DNA of 64,000 bases, taken from NCBI RefSeq assembly GCF_001642725.1, contig NZ_LSUQ01000003.1, positions 1 through 64,000 on the forward strand, read 5' to 3'. Source of the DNA: Ferroacidibacillus organovorans (GTDB lineage: Bacteria > Bacillota > Bacilli > Alicyclobacillales > SLC66). The notes beneath the pieces were generated by a model. It worked only from the letters and a program-made list of their open reading frames with translations. It did not search any database and was not told the DNA's origin. Of this stretch, positions 36,713 to 44,976 are shown piece by piece. A program made the translations under genes and the position numbers. Position 1 is the first letter of the stretch, and the number at the start of each line of letters is the position of its first letter.

Positions 36713-37081
36713 ATGGCGAAAGAACGTGGTGTTCCCGGGAAACAAAATCGGCACTTGCCCGCGTTTCTCTTGTTGTTTTTAACGGAGCGTGATGCTCACG
36801 GCGGGGCGCTCTGGAATCAAATTTCAGCAATCATGCCGGAACACTGGGAAATCGACAGTGGGGCTGTCTACCGGGTCCTGCGCGACTTGGAAGAGCGAGG
36901 GTGTGTCTCCTCGTATTGGAACACGGATGATGCAGGGCCTGCAAAGCGGCTCTATCATTTGACAGATGCTGGACAGAGCGAACTACTCTTATGGTATGAA
37001 GATATTAAAATTCGTAAAAGAAATCTTGAGTTTTTTATCCATAAATACGATACGTATGCAAACGGAAGAGCGCACACCTAA
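36713..37081 (+). CDS. PadR family transcriptional regulator
   Basis: A 122-aa winged-helix protein. It has PAFLLLFLTERDAHGGALWN (helix 1-2), then IDSGAVYRVLRDLEERGCVS, the PadR recognition helix, and KRLYHLTDAGQSELL, the wing. The C-terminal helix for dimerisation is short, as in PadR-s1 proteins. The start at 36713 follows aaggaga. Its target is not evident; the convergent YitT-like gene overlaps its stop by four bases. Confidence 0.85.
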   Translation: MAKERGVPGKQNRHLPAFLLLFLTERDAHGGALWNQISAIMPEHWEIDSGAVYRVLRDLEERGCVSSYWNTDDAGPAKRLYHLTDAGQSELLLWYEDIKIRKRNLEFFIHKYDTYANGRAHT

Positions 37082-37764
37082 TTCTCGTGGTTTTCCAATT
37101 TTAATCTAAACATCTTCGCGATTTGGGAAGGAAATTTGAGGTGGTTTTCAATTTTTGGATGATCGAGATGGGAAGAATCTAACCACTTTCGCGCGATGGT
37201 TGCCCACGCCTCCGTTGCAAATCCTGAAGTGAGTGCGATCAATGCGGTCAATGCGCCAGATTTCGCGCCGTTTGAAACATACATCGCCAAGATGGAGATC
37301 GTGTTGAGCATGGAGAGACTGATTCGCAAAGGAATGCGCAAACGCCTACACAATACTTGGCCGATCGCTGTGTAGCCTCCCGTCGAATAGCCTTTTGATA
37401 CAAGGAGGCCAATGGGGAACTTTGAGAATAACAGGATAAGTCCAAAGGCAAGCCATTTTGGCCAAGTGATATAGAGTGGGATCATTTCAAAGAGCCACAT
37501 GCAAAGACCCGTGAGAACTGCGCCGACCATGGTCCATAGCGCGATGGATCTGCCCCCGAATATGAGAATAATGGTAAAGATGACTCCTTTAATCCACAGA
37601 TTGACAAACCCGACGTTCAGATGCATGATGTCTGAAATTCCGATGCAAAGACCGCTTACGCCACCAGAGGAAATATGTGATTGTTTTTCTAAGAATACGG
37701 AAATGGCTGCGAGAAAGATACACCCGATAAAATAGCGAGTGGGTGGAATTTTTTTTATGCCCAG
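37078..37764 (-). CDS. YitT-like membrane protein with non-canonical start
   Basis: A protein of about 228 aa, YitT/DUF161-like, with five to six helices in two similar halves: ISSGGVSGLCIGISDIMHL and YSTGGYTAIGQVLCRRLRIP are the paired GG motifs. The nearest ATG (37626) would remove the first helix and first GG motif. The frame continues upstream through IGCIFLAAISVFLEKQ to a CTG at 37762-37764 that has agaaggg eight bases before it. No ATG, GTG or TTG lies in between at the right place. The DUF2179 cytoplasmic domain of longer relatives is missing. Function unknown. Confidence 0.7.
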   Translation of the reverse strand: MGIKKIPPTRYFIGCIFLAAISVFLEKQSHISSGGVSGLCIGISDIMHLNVGFVNLWIKGVIFTIILIFGGRSIALWTMVGAVLTGLCMWLFEMIPLYITWPKWLAFGLILLFSKFPIGLLVSKGYSTGGYTAIGQVLCRRLRIPLRISLSMLNTISILAMYVSNGAKSGALTALIALTSGFATEAWATIARKWLDSSHLDHPKIENHLKFPSQIAKMFRLKLENHEN

Positions 37765-37996
37765 ATGAAAATCCCTTCTTTCTCTGTTTATGTTTCAGTT
37801 TAAAGATGACAAGCGGTTGCCCTTTGAATGTCGCACAGGGTACTATTTCTAAGTGTTGGCAAGGAAGCACGATCGCAAACATCGAGCAGGAGACACAAGT
37901 GTTACCTCATGGTGACTACGAAACATGTTATGATTGAAGGATCAGTATATTGGAATCATTGTTGCTTTACTCGTTTCTACAGGAGGGGGCGTAAGA

Positions 37997-38653
37997 ATGG
38001 AGATACGCGTTCTGGTGACGGGATTTGAGCCGTTTGGTGGAGAGACAATCAATCCAGCTTTAGAAGTGATCGAGGCGTTGTCCGATCGCGCACTTGATGG
38101 TCATGACAGTGTTCGCATTTTCACGGCGAAGATTCCCACAGTGTTTGGCCAGGCGATCGACGTTTTGGAAAAAGAAATGGAGAAGATTTCACCCTCCGTT
38201 GTGATTTGTATTGGACAGGCAGGCGGTCGCTGTCACATCACACCTGAACGCGTTGCAATTAATATCGATGACGCACGCATACCTGACAATGCGGGGAATG
38301 CGCCCGTGGATGTTCCTGTCGTGACGGGCGGCCCGGTGGCCTATTTGAGTGATTTGCCGATTAAGCGAATGGTTCAAGCGATGCAGGAAGCTGGGATACC
38401 AGCCACTGTCTCTAATTCGGCGGGTACGTTTGTATGCAACCATCTGTTCTATGGATTGATGCATCTTTTGAAAACAAAGTATAAACGGATACGTGGCGGA
38501 TTTGTCCATATCCCCTATTTGCCGAGCCAAGTCGTACAGCGTGAGCTTCCTGCAATGAATTTGAGCGACATGGTGCGCGGATTGGAAATCTGTGTGCGCG
38601 TCGCGGTTGAACATGCGCTGGATGTACCTCTGACGGCTGGCAAAGAGTGCTAA
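37997..38653 (+). CDS. pcp: pyroglutamyl-peptidase I
   Basis: A 218-aa cysteine peptidase removing N-terminal pyroglutamate. It has the family N-terminus VLVTGFEPFGGETINPA, then GGRCHITPERVAINIDDARI (Glu of the triad), catalytic Cys in SNSAGTFVCNHLFYGL and His in RGGFVHIPYLPSQ. The start at 37997 follows aggaggggg. The longer frame from 37934 lacks a site. Monocistronic and intact. Confidence 0.95.
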   Translation: MEIRVLVTGFEPFGGETINPALEVIEALSDRALDGHDSVRIFTAKIPTVFGQAIDVLEKEMEKISPSVVICIGQAGGRCHITPERVAINIDDARIPDNAGNAPVDVPVVTGGPVAYLSDLPIKRMVQAMQEAGIPATVSNSAGTFVCNHLFYGLMHLLKTKYKRIRGGFVHIPYLPSQVVQRELPAMNLSDMVRGLEICVRVAVEHALDVPLTAGKEC

Positions 38654-38684
38654 AACGTTTTCAATACAACCTCTCTTTCCGCAT

Positions 38685-39782
38685 ATGGAGTGGTATCGTT
38701 ATTCGGCTTTTCGTGGTACGCTGTGTGAGCAATTCGATGAATTGCCAAGCGGTGAATGTGAAGGGAAGAGGAAGATCATTTCAGAAGAACAGAACCATTG
38801 GAAAAAGGATCTTGTTCCATTTCAACAGTCAGATCTAAAGAAGAGTCTTTGGCAGATCGTGAATACAGTGGCTCCCTATTTTATGTTATGGGCTGCGGCT
38901 TATTGGAGCTTATCTGTCTCCTACTGGATAACCCTATGCTTTGTGATCCTTGCGGCGGGATTTGCTGTGAGGATGTTTATTATATTTCACGACTGTTGTC
39001 ACGACTCGTTTTTTGGAAATCGCAATGCGAATCTTATCGTTGGCGTGTTTACAGGGCTAATGACATTTTTTCCTTATTATCAGTGGAAACATGAGCACGC
39101 AATGCATCACGCGACCAGCAGTAACCTGAGTCGAAGAGGTATCGGCGATATCTGGACACTCACGGTGGATGAATACCTTGCGCTATCGACGTTTCGGAAA
39201 ATGGGTTATCGATTGTATAGAAATCCATTGATTATGTTTGGTCTTGGTCCGCTGTATCTCTTTTTCGTCGTCTATCGCGTGAACCACAAACGTGCAGGAC
39301 GAAAAGAGCGTTGGAACACCTATGCCACCAATCTGGGACTGGCGGGTATCGTCAGTCTTTTGTGTTGGTGGCTTGGGTGGAAATCGGTTCTCTTGATTCA
39401 GGGTCCTATTCTTTATCTTTCAGGAATAGCGGGCATTTGGCTGTTTTACGTTCAACACCAATTTGAGGAGACCTATTATGAGAAAGAAGACGTTTGGAAT
39501 TTTGTGAGTGCTGCGATGGAGGGAAGCTCCTATTACAAATTGCCGAAACTGTTGCAATGGATGACAGGAAATATCGGATTTCATCACATTCATCACCTCA
39601 GCTCAAGAATCCCCAACTACTATTTACAACAGGTGTGCCAGCGCAATGCGTATATGCACAATGTTTCGTCCATCGATCTGCGTACCAGCTTGCGCTCGCT
39701 CCGCTATCGCGTTTGGGACGAAGAAAAGAAGAGATTTGTCGGATTTTCTGACCTCTCGATCAGAAAAACAGAAAAATGTTGA
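38685..39782 (+). CDS. des: acyl-lipid fatty acid desaturase (Des-like)
   Basis: Up to 365 aa, closely resembling the B. subtilis membrane phospholipid desaturase Des. It has all three His boxes: HDCCHDSFF, HEHAMHHATSS and GFHHIHHLSS. It also has four membrane helices and KLPKLLQWMTGNIG before box 3. It introduces double bonds in membrane lipids to keep fluidity in the cold. ATG 38685 has no ribosome binding site. Similarity to Des begins about 30 codons later, near an ATT/ATC preceded by gaagaggaag, so a shorter form is possible. No DesK/DesR genes are adjacent. Confidence 0.9.
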   Translation: MEWYRYSAFRGTLCEQFDELPSGECEGKRKIISEEQNHWKKDLVPFQQSDLKKSLWQIVNTVAPYFMLWAAAYWSLSVSYWITLCFVILAAGFAVRMFIIFHDCCHDSFFGNRNANLIVGVFTGLMTFFPYYQWKHEHAMHHATSSNLSRRGIGDIWTLTVDEYLALSTFRKMGYRLYRNPLIMFGLGPLYLFFVVYRVNHKRAGRKERWNTYATNLGLAGIVSLLCWWLGWKSVLLIQGPILYLSGIAGIWLFYVQHQFEETYYEKEDVWNFVSAAMEGSSYYKLPKLLQWMTGNIGFHHIHHLSSRIPNYYLQQVCQRNAYMHNVSSIDLRTSLRSLRYRVWDEEKKRFVGFSDLSIRKTEKC

Positions 39783-39861
39783 ATCATTTATCGTGTTTGG
39801 CTAGAAAATGCAGGAATTTTGTCGAGCTTTATCGAAACTAATTTTGTGTATAAAAAGAATC

Positions 39862-39946
39862 GTCGGCAAAACTGTGGAAACGCAGTGGCGCAAAGCTATA
39901 GGGGCTTCGGCAAATTGCCATGCTAGCCAGTTGCAAGTTACCGGAC
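39862..39946 (+). promoter_or_regulatory. cyclic di-GMP-I riboswitch (GEMM-I)
   Basis: It contains the GEMM-I core: ggcaaa, stem actgtg-gaaa-cgcagt with its GAAA tetraloop, GGCGCAAAGCTA, a second stem with a ggcaaattgcc region, then TGCTAGCCAGTTGC. The order and conserved bases fit c-di-GMP-I aptamers. A terminator follows at once, then the GGDEF-EAL gene. Confidence 0.9.
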
Positions 39947-39980
39947 ACCCCTCTATGGCTTTAGACGAGAGGGGTTTTTT
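39947..39980 (+). terminator. expression-platform terminator of c-di-GMP riboswitch
   Basis: acccctct / agaggggt with a 13-nt loop and tttttt, directly after the aptamer and 24 bp before the coding start. Confidence 0.88.
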
Positions 39981-40003
39981 GCTTTGAATGGAGGGGATGC
40001 ATC

Positions 40004-41758
40004 GTGCTTGGAATCACTCTGAATGAACGCCTACAGATCGCATCTTCAAAAATGTTGACGATGTTGAGTCAAATGATTGATGTGAATACATTATTTGTGG
40101 CAATCCATGATGAACAGACGAATGAGATTATCAAGGTGTACAACCGGACTGAGGCATTGATGCAAGAAGGGGCGATGCCTTTTCGCGAGAGTTATTGTCA
40201 TCATGTCTGCAAGTCGACAGCAGATGTACTCATCATCCCCGACACAACGCTCGATGAGCGGACAGCCACAATGACGATCACATCCAAGCTCGGTGCGACA
40301 TCGTTTATCGGTGTGCCGATCGTTTTGAAACACGGGTGGAAGGTTGGCACAATTTGTGGCATGGATCGAACCGATCATGCATTTAGCGAGAAGGAGATTG
40401 AGGCGCTGCACGTTGCCGCTGTGTTCGTCGGTTACGTGATTGAATTAGAGCGAATGGCCTATGTGGATGATGTGACGGGGGTGTTTACTAGGAAGTTTTT
40501 GCAGGAATCCTTTCAGGGGCTCGCCAATCAGCACTCGGTGGTCTGCATGTTTGTGCTGGACATTGACCATTTTAAGATGATTAACGATCGCCAGGGACAC
40601 GAGTTTGGAGACAAGGTACTTCGTGTGATCGCAAAGCGCATTCACGACGCTCTGTACTCTACAGGAATCTTGTTTCGCTTAGGTGGCGACGAGTTTGCGC
40701 TGATGTCTTCTGATCCCACAAACCGCAAAGAGGCGTTGACGCTTGCGCAACAGGTGCTTGATCTCTTTTCTTCTCCGTTTGCGGTGGACGGAATGAGCCT
40801 CTTTGTCACGGCGAGCATCGGGGTTTCCTGGTATCCAGAATGTGGTGTTCAATTGCAGGAGCTTCTTCGCTATGCAGATATGGCGATGTACAGCGCAAAG
40901 CATGCCGGGGGCAATTGCATCAAGTGTTATGATCCGCAGCAGGAAGCTGCGATGAGGGAACGGCTTGACTTGGAGGAACGGTTGCGTTATGCGTTGGAAC
41001 ATGAGGAATTAGAAATTCACTATCAGCCCAAAATTTTAGTAAAGGATGGTTCAATTCAGTCCATCGAAGCGCTTACACGCTGGCGAGACGCATCGGGTGC
41101 ATGGATCTCACCTGAACGATTCATTTCGATTGCCGAAGAGAGTGCGTTGATTGTTATGCTAGGGCGATGGGTGCTGCTTAAAGCGTGTCGACAGTTTGTA
41201 ACATGGGAAGAAAAAGGGAAAGCCCCGGCGCTTTTGTCTGTCAACGTATCCCCGAAGCAATTTCAACTCGGGAACATGGTGCAAACGATTCGAGAAGTGA
41301 TTCAGGAAACGGGAATGGACCCGCAGTGCTTGGCGATTGAAATCACAGAGGGTCTTTTGATGCACAATTCCATGGAAATCGCGGAAGAGCTTCGGGTCAT
41401 TCGCTCTCTCGGTGTAAAGATCGCAATTGATGATTTTGGAAAAGGGTTTTCTTCGCTTTCATATCTTCACTTATTTCAACCCACCCACCTAAAAATCGAT
41501 AAATCATTTATTGATCATATGTTGCACGATCCAGGTCAAATGTCGATCGTATCTGCGGTGATTCATCTCGCGCATAATCTCAATATGTCAGTCATTGCGG
41601 AGGGTGTTGAGAATATGGAGCAGTTCAATCGCCTAAAAGCAGAAGGGTGTGACTATGTGCAGGGATATCTCTTTGCAAAACCCCTTCCCGCAGAGGAAAT
41701 TGAACGTTTTGCCAGCAGCTATTTAAAACATGGTGACAAGCGATTTAGGGTGGGGTGA
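40004..41758 (+). CDS. GAF-GGDEF-EAL c-di-GMP turnover protein
   Basis: A 584-aa cytoplasmic protein. A GAF domain (residues about 10-150) is followed by GGDEF with DIDHFKMINDRQGHEFGD and an intact FRLGGDEFAL, then EAL with IEALTRWRD, ITEGLL, AIDDFGKGFSS and VIAEGVE. The catalytic sets of both a diguanylate cyclase and a phosphodiesterase look present. The RxxD inhibitory site before GGDEF is absent. The start is GTG 40004 after ggaggg. A c-di-GMP riboswitch with terminator controls it, so the product or substrate feeds back on its own mRNA. The net activity cannot be told from sequence. Confidence 0.92.
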   Translation: MLGITLNERLQIASSKMLTMLSQMIDVNTLFVAIHDEQTNEIIKVYNRTEALMQEGAMPFRESYCHHVCKSTADVLIIPDTTLDERTATMTITSKLGATSFIGVPIVLKHGWKVGTICGMDRTDHAFSEKEIEALHVAAVFVGYVIELERMAYVDDVTGVFTRKFLQESFQGLANQHSVVCMFVLDIDHFKMINDRQGHEFGDKVLRVIAKRIHDALYSTGILFRLGGDEFALMSSDPTNRKEALTLAQQVLDLFSSPFAVDGMSLFVTASIGVSWYPECGVQLQELLRYADMAMYSAKHAGGNCIKCYDPQQEAAMRERLDLEERLRYALEHEELEIHYQPKILVKDGSIQSIEALTRWRDASGAWISPERFISIAEESALIVMLGRWVLLKACRQFVTWEEKGKAPALLSVNVSPKQFQLGNMVQTIREVIQETGMDPQCLAIEITEGLLMHNSMEIAEELRVIRSLGVKIAIDDFGKGFSSLSYLHLFQPTHLKIDKSFIDHMLHDPGQMSIVSAVIHLAHNLNMSVIAEGVENMEQFNRLKAEGCDYVQGYLFAKPLPAEEIERFASSYLKHGDKRFRVG

Positions 41759-41917
41759 CGCGTTGAATCGAAGGCGGGAACGATCGAACGCACTTTTCTA
41801 AATCTACCAAGAACCTCAGGATCATCGTAAGGTATACGTAAGTTTTCACTGTTAAGCTATCCCCAAGTTAAAGCCAATGAAAAAATAGAAGCTTTGAACT
41901 TGGGAGGTTGTTTTAAC

Positions 41918-42559
41918 TTGGCGAAAATAGGAAAACGCCTGATGAGTGTTTTTGGAATGGCCGTTACGGCTGTGTATGCCGCAGGGTACATTTACACCAT
42001 GCCTTCAGCGCAGGCGAATACGAGTAGTATCCCCGGTTTGAATCCGACGACACCAACCCCGTCACAATCTACACCTGGTGCGGCCGCCAAAGCGTATAAC
42101 AGCAAACCGCAATCTTCTACAAAAAAATCTTCGTCATCCCACCATGCGACGTCAACGACCGCGAGCAAGAAGTCAACGCCGACGCATCACGCACCATCGA
42201 CGGCCGCGTCGACAAGCAGTACCGCTAAAAAAGGGAACACAAAATCTTCAACATCAACCAACACCGCAAAAAAACCAGCTGCGAAGGCAGCTCAATACAA
42301 AGACGGCGTGTTTACAGGCGTTGCGAGCAATCCGTATGGCGGACTCTCGCTTGCGGTCACGATTGCTCACGGGAAAATTGCAGCGGTCAAGATCACGTCG
42401 TATACCATGCACTATCCCCAATCGGTGATTGATCCTCAGCTCCCACAAGAGGCTGTTCAGATGCAGACGTGGAGAATCTATATTGTATCAGGCGCCACAG
42501 CGAGTACGTACAACTTTGCGGAGGCAATGTACCAGGCCCTGAATAAAGCCAAGGCTTGA
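41918..42559 (+). CDS. secreted FMN-binding domain protein (flavinylation substrate)
   Basis: A 213-aa exported protein: N-terminal membrane anchor (about residues 7-27, ending QAN), a long Ser/Thr/Lys-rich low-complexity linker (to about 130), then one FMN-binding domain. The domain has DGVFTGVASNPYGGLSLAVT and VSGATASTYNF, where the Thr of SGAT is the residue ApbE links to FMN. The TTG start at 41918 has gggagg 10 bases upstream. First gene of an operon with apbE and an NqrB/RnfD-like gene, implying extracytoplasmic electron transfer. Confidence 0.88.
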   Translation: MAKIGKRLMSVFGMAVTAVYAAGYIYTMPSAQANTSSIPGLNPTTPTPSQSTPGAAAKAYNSKPQSSTKKSSSSHHATSTTASKKSTPTHHAPSTAASTSSTAKKGNTKSSTSTNTAKKPAAKAAQYKDGVFTGVASNPYGGLSLAVTIAHGKIAAVKITSYTMHYPQSVIDPQLPQEAVQMQTWRIYIVSGATASTYNFAEAMYQALNKAKA

Positions 42560-42572
42560 GGAGTGCGTAAAG

Positions 42573-43493
42573 ATGGTGTCCCAACATAGTGAAGAAACTC
42601 GCCTGCTCTTGGGAACGGTCGTTTCGATTCATCTCGTTGGATCGACTACGATAAAAGACCGTGAGCAGGCACTCGAACGCGCGTTTTCTGCGATGCGTTT
42701 TGTCGAGGAAACCTGCAGTCGATTTGATGAAACAAGCGCGTTGCGCGAACTCTGCCGTCACCCTGGGGTGTGGATGACGGTGCCGGACATCCTGTTTGAG
42801 TCGGTGCGTGTTGCGCTTGAAATGAGTGAACTCACGGCTGGACGGTTTGACCCGACGATTGGCGGGACGCTTGTAAGACACGGATTTACTAGACACTACG
42901 CGACAGGGGAACAGGTGCATGTTGCGGATGACGCGATGGACGAGACGGTAACATACCGTGATCTCGAACTTGATGAGACGATGCGCGCCATTCGCCTGCG
43001 AAAGCCACTCCTGCTTGACTTGGGTGCGGTTGCTAAAGGGCTTGCCGTGGATTTGGCGGCGCGTGAACTGAATGATTTTTCAGGGTTTGCGATTGATGCG
43101 GGGGGAGACGTTTACGTGCATGGCGTCGATCCGCAGGGGGATCTCTGGACGATAGGCATTCAGCACCCAACGGTCAAAGGGGAACAAATCGCGTGGCTAA
43201 AAACAACGGATGTCGCAGTTTGCACGTCGGGAAGCTATGAGCGGCGCAGCCCGCTCGATCCGGAGATTCATCACATTGTGGATCCGGGACGCGGAGTTTC
43301 TGAATCGAGTCTGCTGAGTTGCACGGTCATTGCGCCACTTGCCATGCTGGCGGATGCGGTGTCAACCGCCGCATTCTTACTCGGGGCAGAGCGAGCGCAG
43401 GAGTTTGTGGATGACGTTGAGCTTGCAGGCCTGTTTATCAGTGACACGCTTGAGATCACGATGACCGAATCTGCGAGGGGGTATATGAAATGA
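42573..43493 (+). CDS. apbE: FAD:protein FMN transferase (ApbE family)
   Basis: A 306-aa ApbE-family protein. It has LLGTVVSIHLVG at the start, LDLGAVAKGLAVDLAA in the middle, and FAIDAGGDVYVHG followed by HHIVDPGRG, the Mg/FAD-binding signatures. It transfers FMN from FAD to a Thr in target proteins. No lipobox or signal peptide is visible, unlike many ApbE proteins, so it may act inside or be tethered by partners. Thirteen bp after the FMN-binding protein gene and overlapping the next gene by four bases, so the three are coupled. Confidence 0.93.
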   Translation: MVSQHSEETRLLLGTVVSIHLVGSTTIKDREQALERAFSAMRFVEETCSRFDETSALRELCRHPGVWMTVPDILFESVRVALEMSELTAGRFDPTIGGTLVRHGFTRHYATGEQVHVADDAMDETVTYRDLELDETMRAIRLRKPLLLDLGAVAKGLAVDLAARELNDFSGFAIDAGGDVYVHGVDPQGDLWTIGIQHPTVKGEQIAWLKTTDVAVCTSGSYERRSPLDPEIHHIVDPGRGVSESSLLSCTVIAPLAMLADAVSTAAFLLGAERAQEFVDDVELAGLFISDTLEITMTESARGYMK

Positions 43494-44374
43494 GTGAAAT
43501 AGAACGCGAGAGGCGTGCGCCACAGCCTTCATTTGAGCGATTTATAAAGACGCCAAAAGGTACCGTGATGGCGATTTTAGTGGGGATGACGATGATCGCG
43601 GCGCTTCGTCCGCAGGATCACTTTGGACTCGTCAACGCGCTCGTCGCTGCACTGACAGGCGTAGTGGTGGATGGCGCCGTCGCACTTATCATGAAACGCG
43701 GGAAATGGTTCTCAGACGGCGGGATCATTACAGGTTTGATCGTCGCGGATGTTCTCAGCCAGACGACGCCACTCCCCTGGATCGTCGCGATTACGGCGAT
43801 TGCGCTGCTTTCGAAGCATCTCTTGAAAATGGGGCGCAAACCACTGTTCAATCCGGCGGCGTTTGGTCTCCTCATCGCAACGTTTATCCTCCAATCAGGA
43901 CAGAGTTGGTGGGGAAGTCTCGCGCTGATGCCTACGTGGCTCACGTTTGTGGTCATCATCGCGGGAATCTTTATGACGATTCGCGTCAATAAGTTTCCGC
44001 AGGTTGCGGCGTACTTGGGAACGTACTTTGGGTTGCTCTTTATCATGGCGATCTTTCATCTCGGATTGCCGAATGATACACCGGCTGACGCCTTGCGTGT
44101 GCCGTTTGTAAACACAGCGCTGTTTTTAGCGTTTTTTATGGTGACCGATCCGCCGACATCCCCTGCGTCGTATGGACAACAGGTGGTCTTTGGCGTCGTG
44201 ACGGCCGTGGTGGGAACGATCATTTTTGCGACGGTTGGAGGCCTGGCGTATCCGCTGATTGGGTTGCTTGTTGCGAATGTGTGGAAGGCGATCTGGAGTT
44301 TGCGCAGTAGCCGTCAAAAAGATGCCAGTCGCGCAAAGGGTCGCGCGTATGCACCGCAAGCGTCGAACTCTTAA
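43490..44374 (+). CDS. NqrB/RnfD-like integral membrane protein
   Basis: A 294-aa protein with about 9-10 membrane helices of the NqrB/RnfD family. It has KTPKGTVMAILVGMTMIAAL, FNPAAFGLL (family motif) and FFMVTDPPTSPASYGQQ, matching the TDPxTSP segment of RnfD. The SGAT flavinylation motif of true NqrB/RnfD is not seen; it is carried by the separate FMN-binding protein. It probably passes electrons from membrane quinol to the extracellular flavin domain. Last gene of the operon. Confidence 0.82.
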   Translation: MSEIERERRAPQPSFERFIKTPKGTVMAILVGMTMIAALRPQDHFGLVNALVAALTGVVVDGAVALIMKRGKWFSDGGIITGLIVADVLSQTTPLPWIVAITAIALLSKHLLKMGRKPLFNPAAFGLLIATFILQSGQSWWGSLALMPTWLTFVVIIAGIFMTIRVNKFPQVAAYLGTYFGLLFIMAIFHLGLPNDTPADALRVPFVNTALFLAFFMVTDPPTSPASYGQQVVFGVVTAVVGTIIFATVGGLAYPLIGLLVANVWKAIWSLRSSRQKDASRAKGRAYAPQASNS

Positions 44375-44475
44375 TGGGATTTGATTGAAAATCAAAGGTT
44401 ATTTCCATTTGCTCGCAACCTAGGTTCGTGGGCGGTATACTCGGAAGAGAGCATTTGATGGAGGCGGATCATAGC

Positions 44476-44922
44476 ATGGCGGATTTGACGTTTAAGGCGG
44501 ATCTAAAATGGCGCGGCGTTGGTAAAGAAGGGGAAGGCGCGGCGACGATTGCTAAAGACATCACGGTTCGCTATTCAGCGCCGAGTGAGATGGGTGGTAA
44601 AGGGGTCGGGACGAGTCCAGAGGAGCTGCTGATTGCGGCGGTCGCGGCATGCTATAGTGGAACCCTTTTTCGTATGCTGCAAAAACGCGGGCTCGCGGTG
44701 AATGATTTGCAGATTCGCGCAGTCGGTACGGTGACGGGATATCCGCTGAATGGAAAATTTGCGAAGCTCACCGTAAATCCGAGGATCTACGGTGGGGACA
44801 CTTCACAGCGTGTCGACTATCAACAGGTCGCCGAGGCGGCGCGCGACGCGTGCTTTATCGGGAAGGCGATCATCGGGAATGTCGAGTATCTTGTGGGGGA
44901 TGTAACATTTGCAGATGAGTGA
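44476..44922 (+). CDS. OsmC/Ohr-family peroxide-reducing protein
   Basis: A 148-aa OsmC-like protein. GTSPEELLIAAVAACYSGTL contains the first catalytic Cys, and ARDACFIGKAI the second. The N-terminal strands FKADLKWRG and ITVRYSAPSEMGGKGVGTSP fit the family. It is expected to reduce organic hydroperoxides with dithiols. The start at 44476 has ggaggc 10 bases upstream. A convergent terminator separates it from the TasA-like gene. Confidence 0.9.
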   Translation: MADLTFKADLKWRGVGKEGEGAATIAKDITVRYSAPSEMGGKGVGTSPEELLIAAVAACYSGTLFRMLQKRGLAVNDLQIRAVGTVTGYPLNGKFAKLTVNPRIYGGDTSQRVDYQQVAEAARDACFIGKAIIGNVEYLVGDVTFADE

Positions 44923-44971
44923 AAAAGCAGAAAGAAGCGTCCGAGCCGATCGGATGCTTCTTTCTGCTTTT
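44923..44971. terminator. bidirectional terminator between OsmC and TasA-like genes
   Basis: A perfect 16-bp stem aaaagcagaaagaagc / gcttctttctgctttt with flanking A/T works for both converging genes. Confidence 0.9.
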
Positions 44972-44976
44972 GTGGA

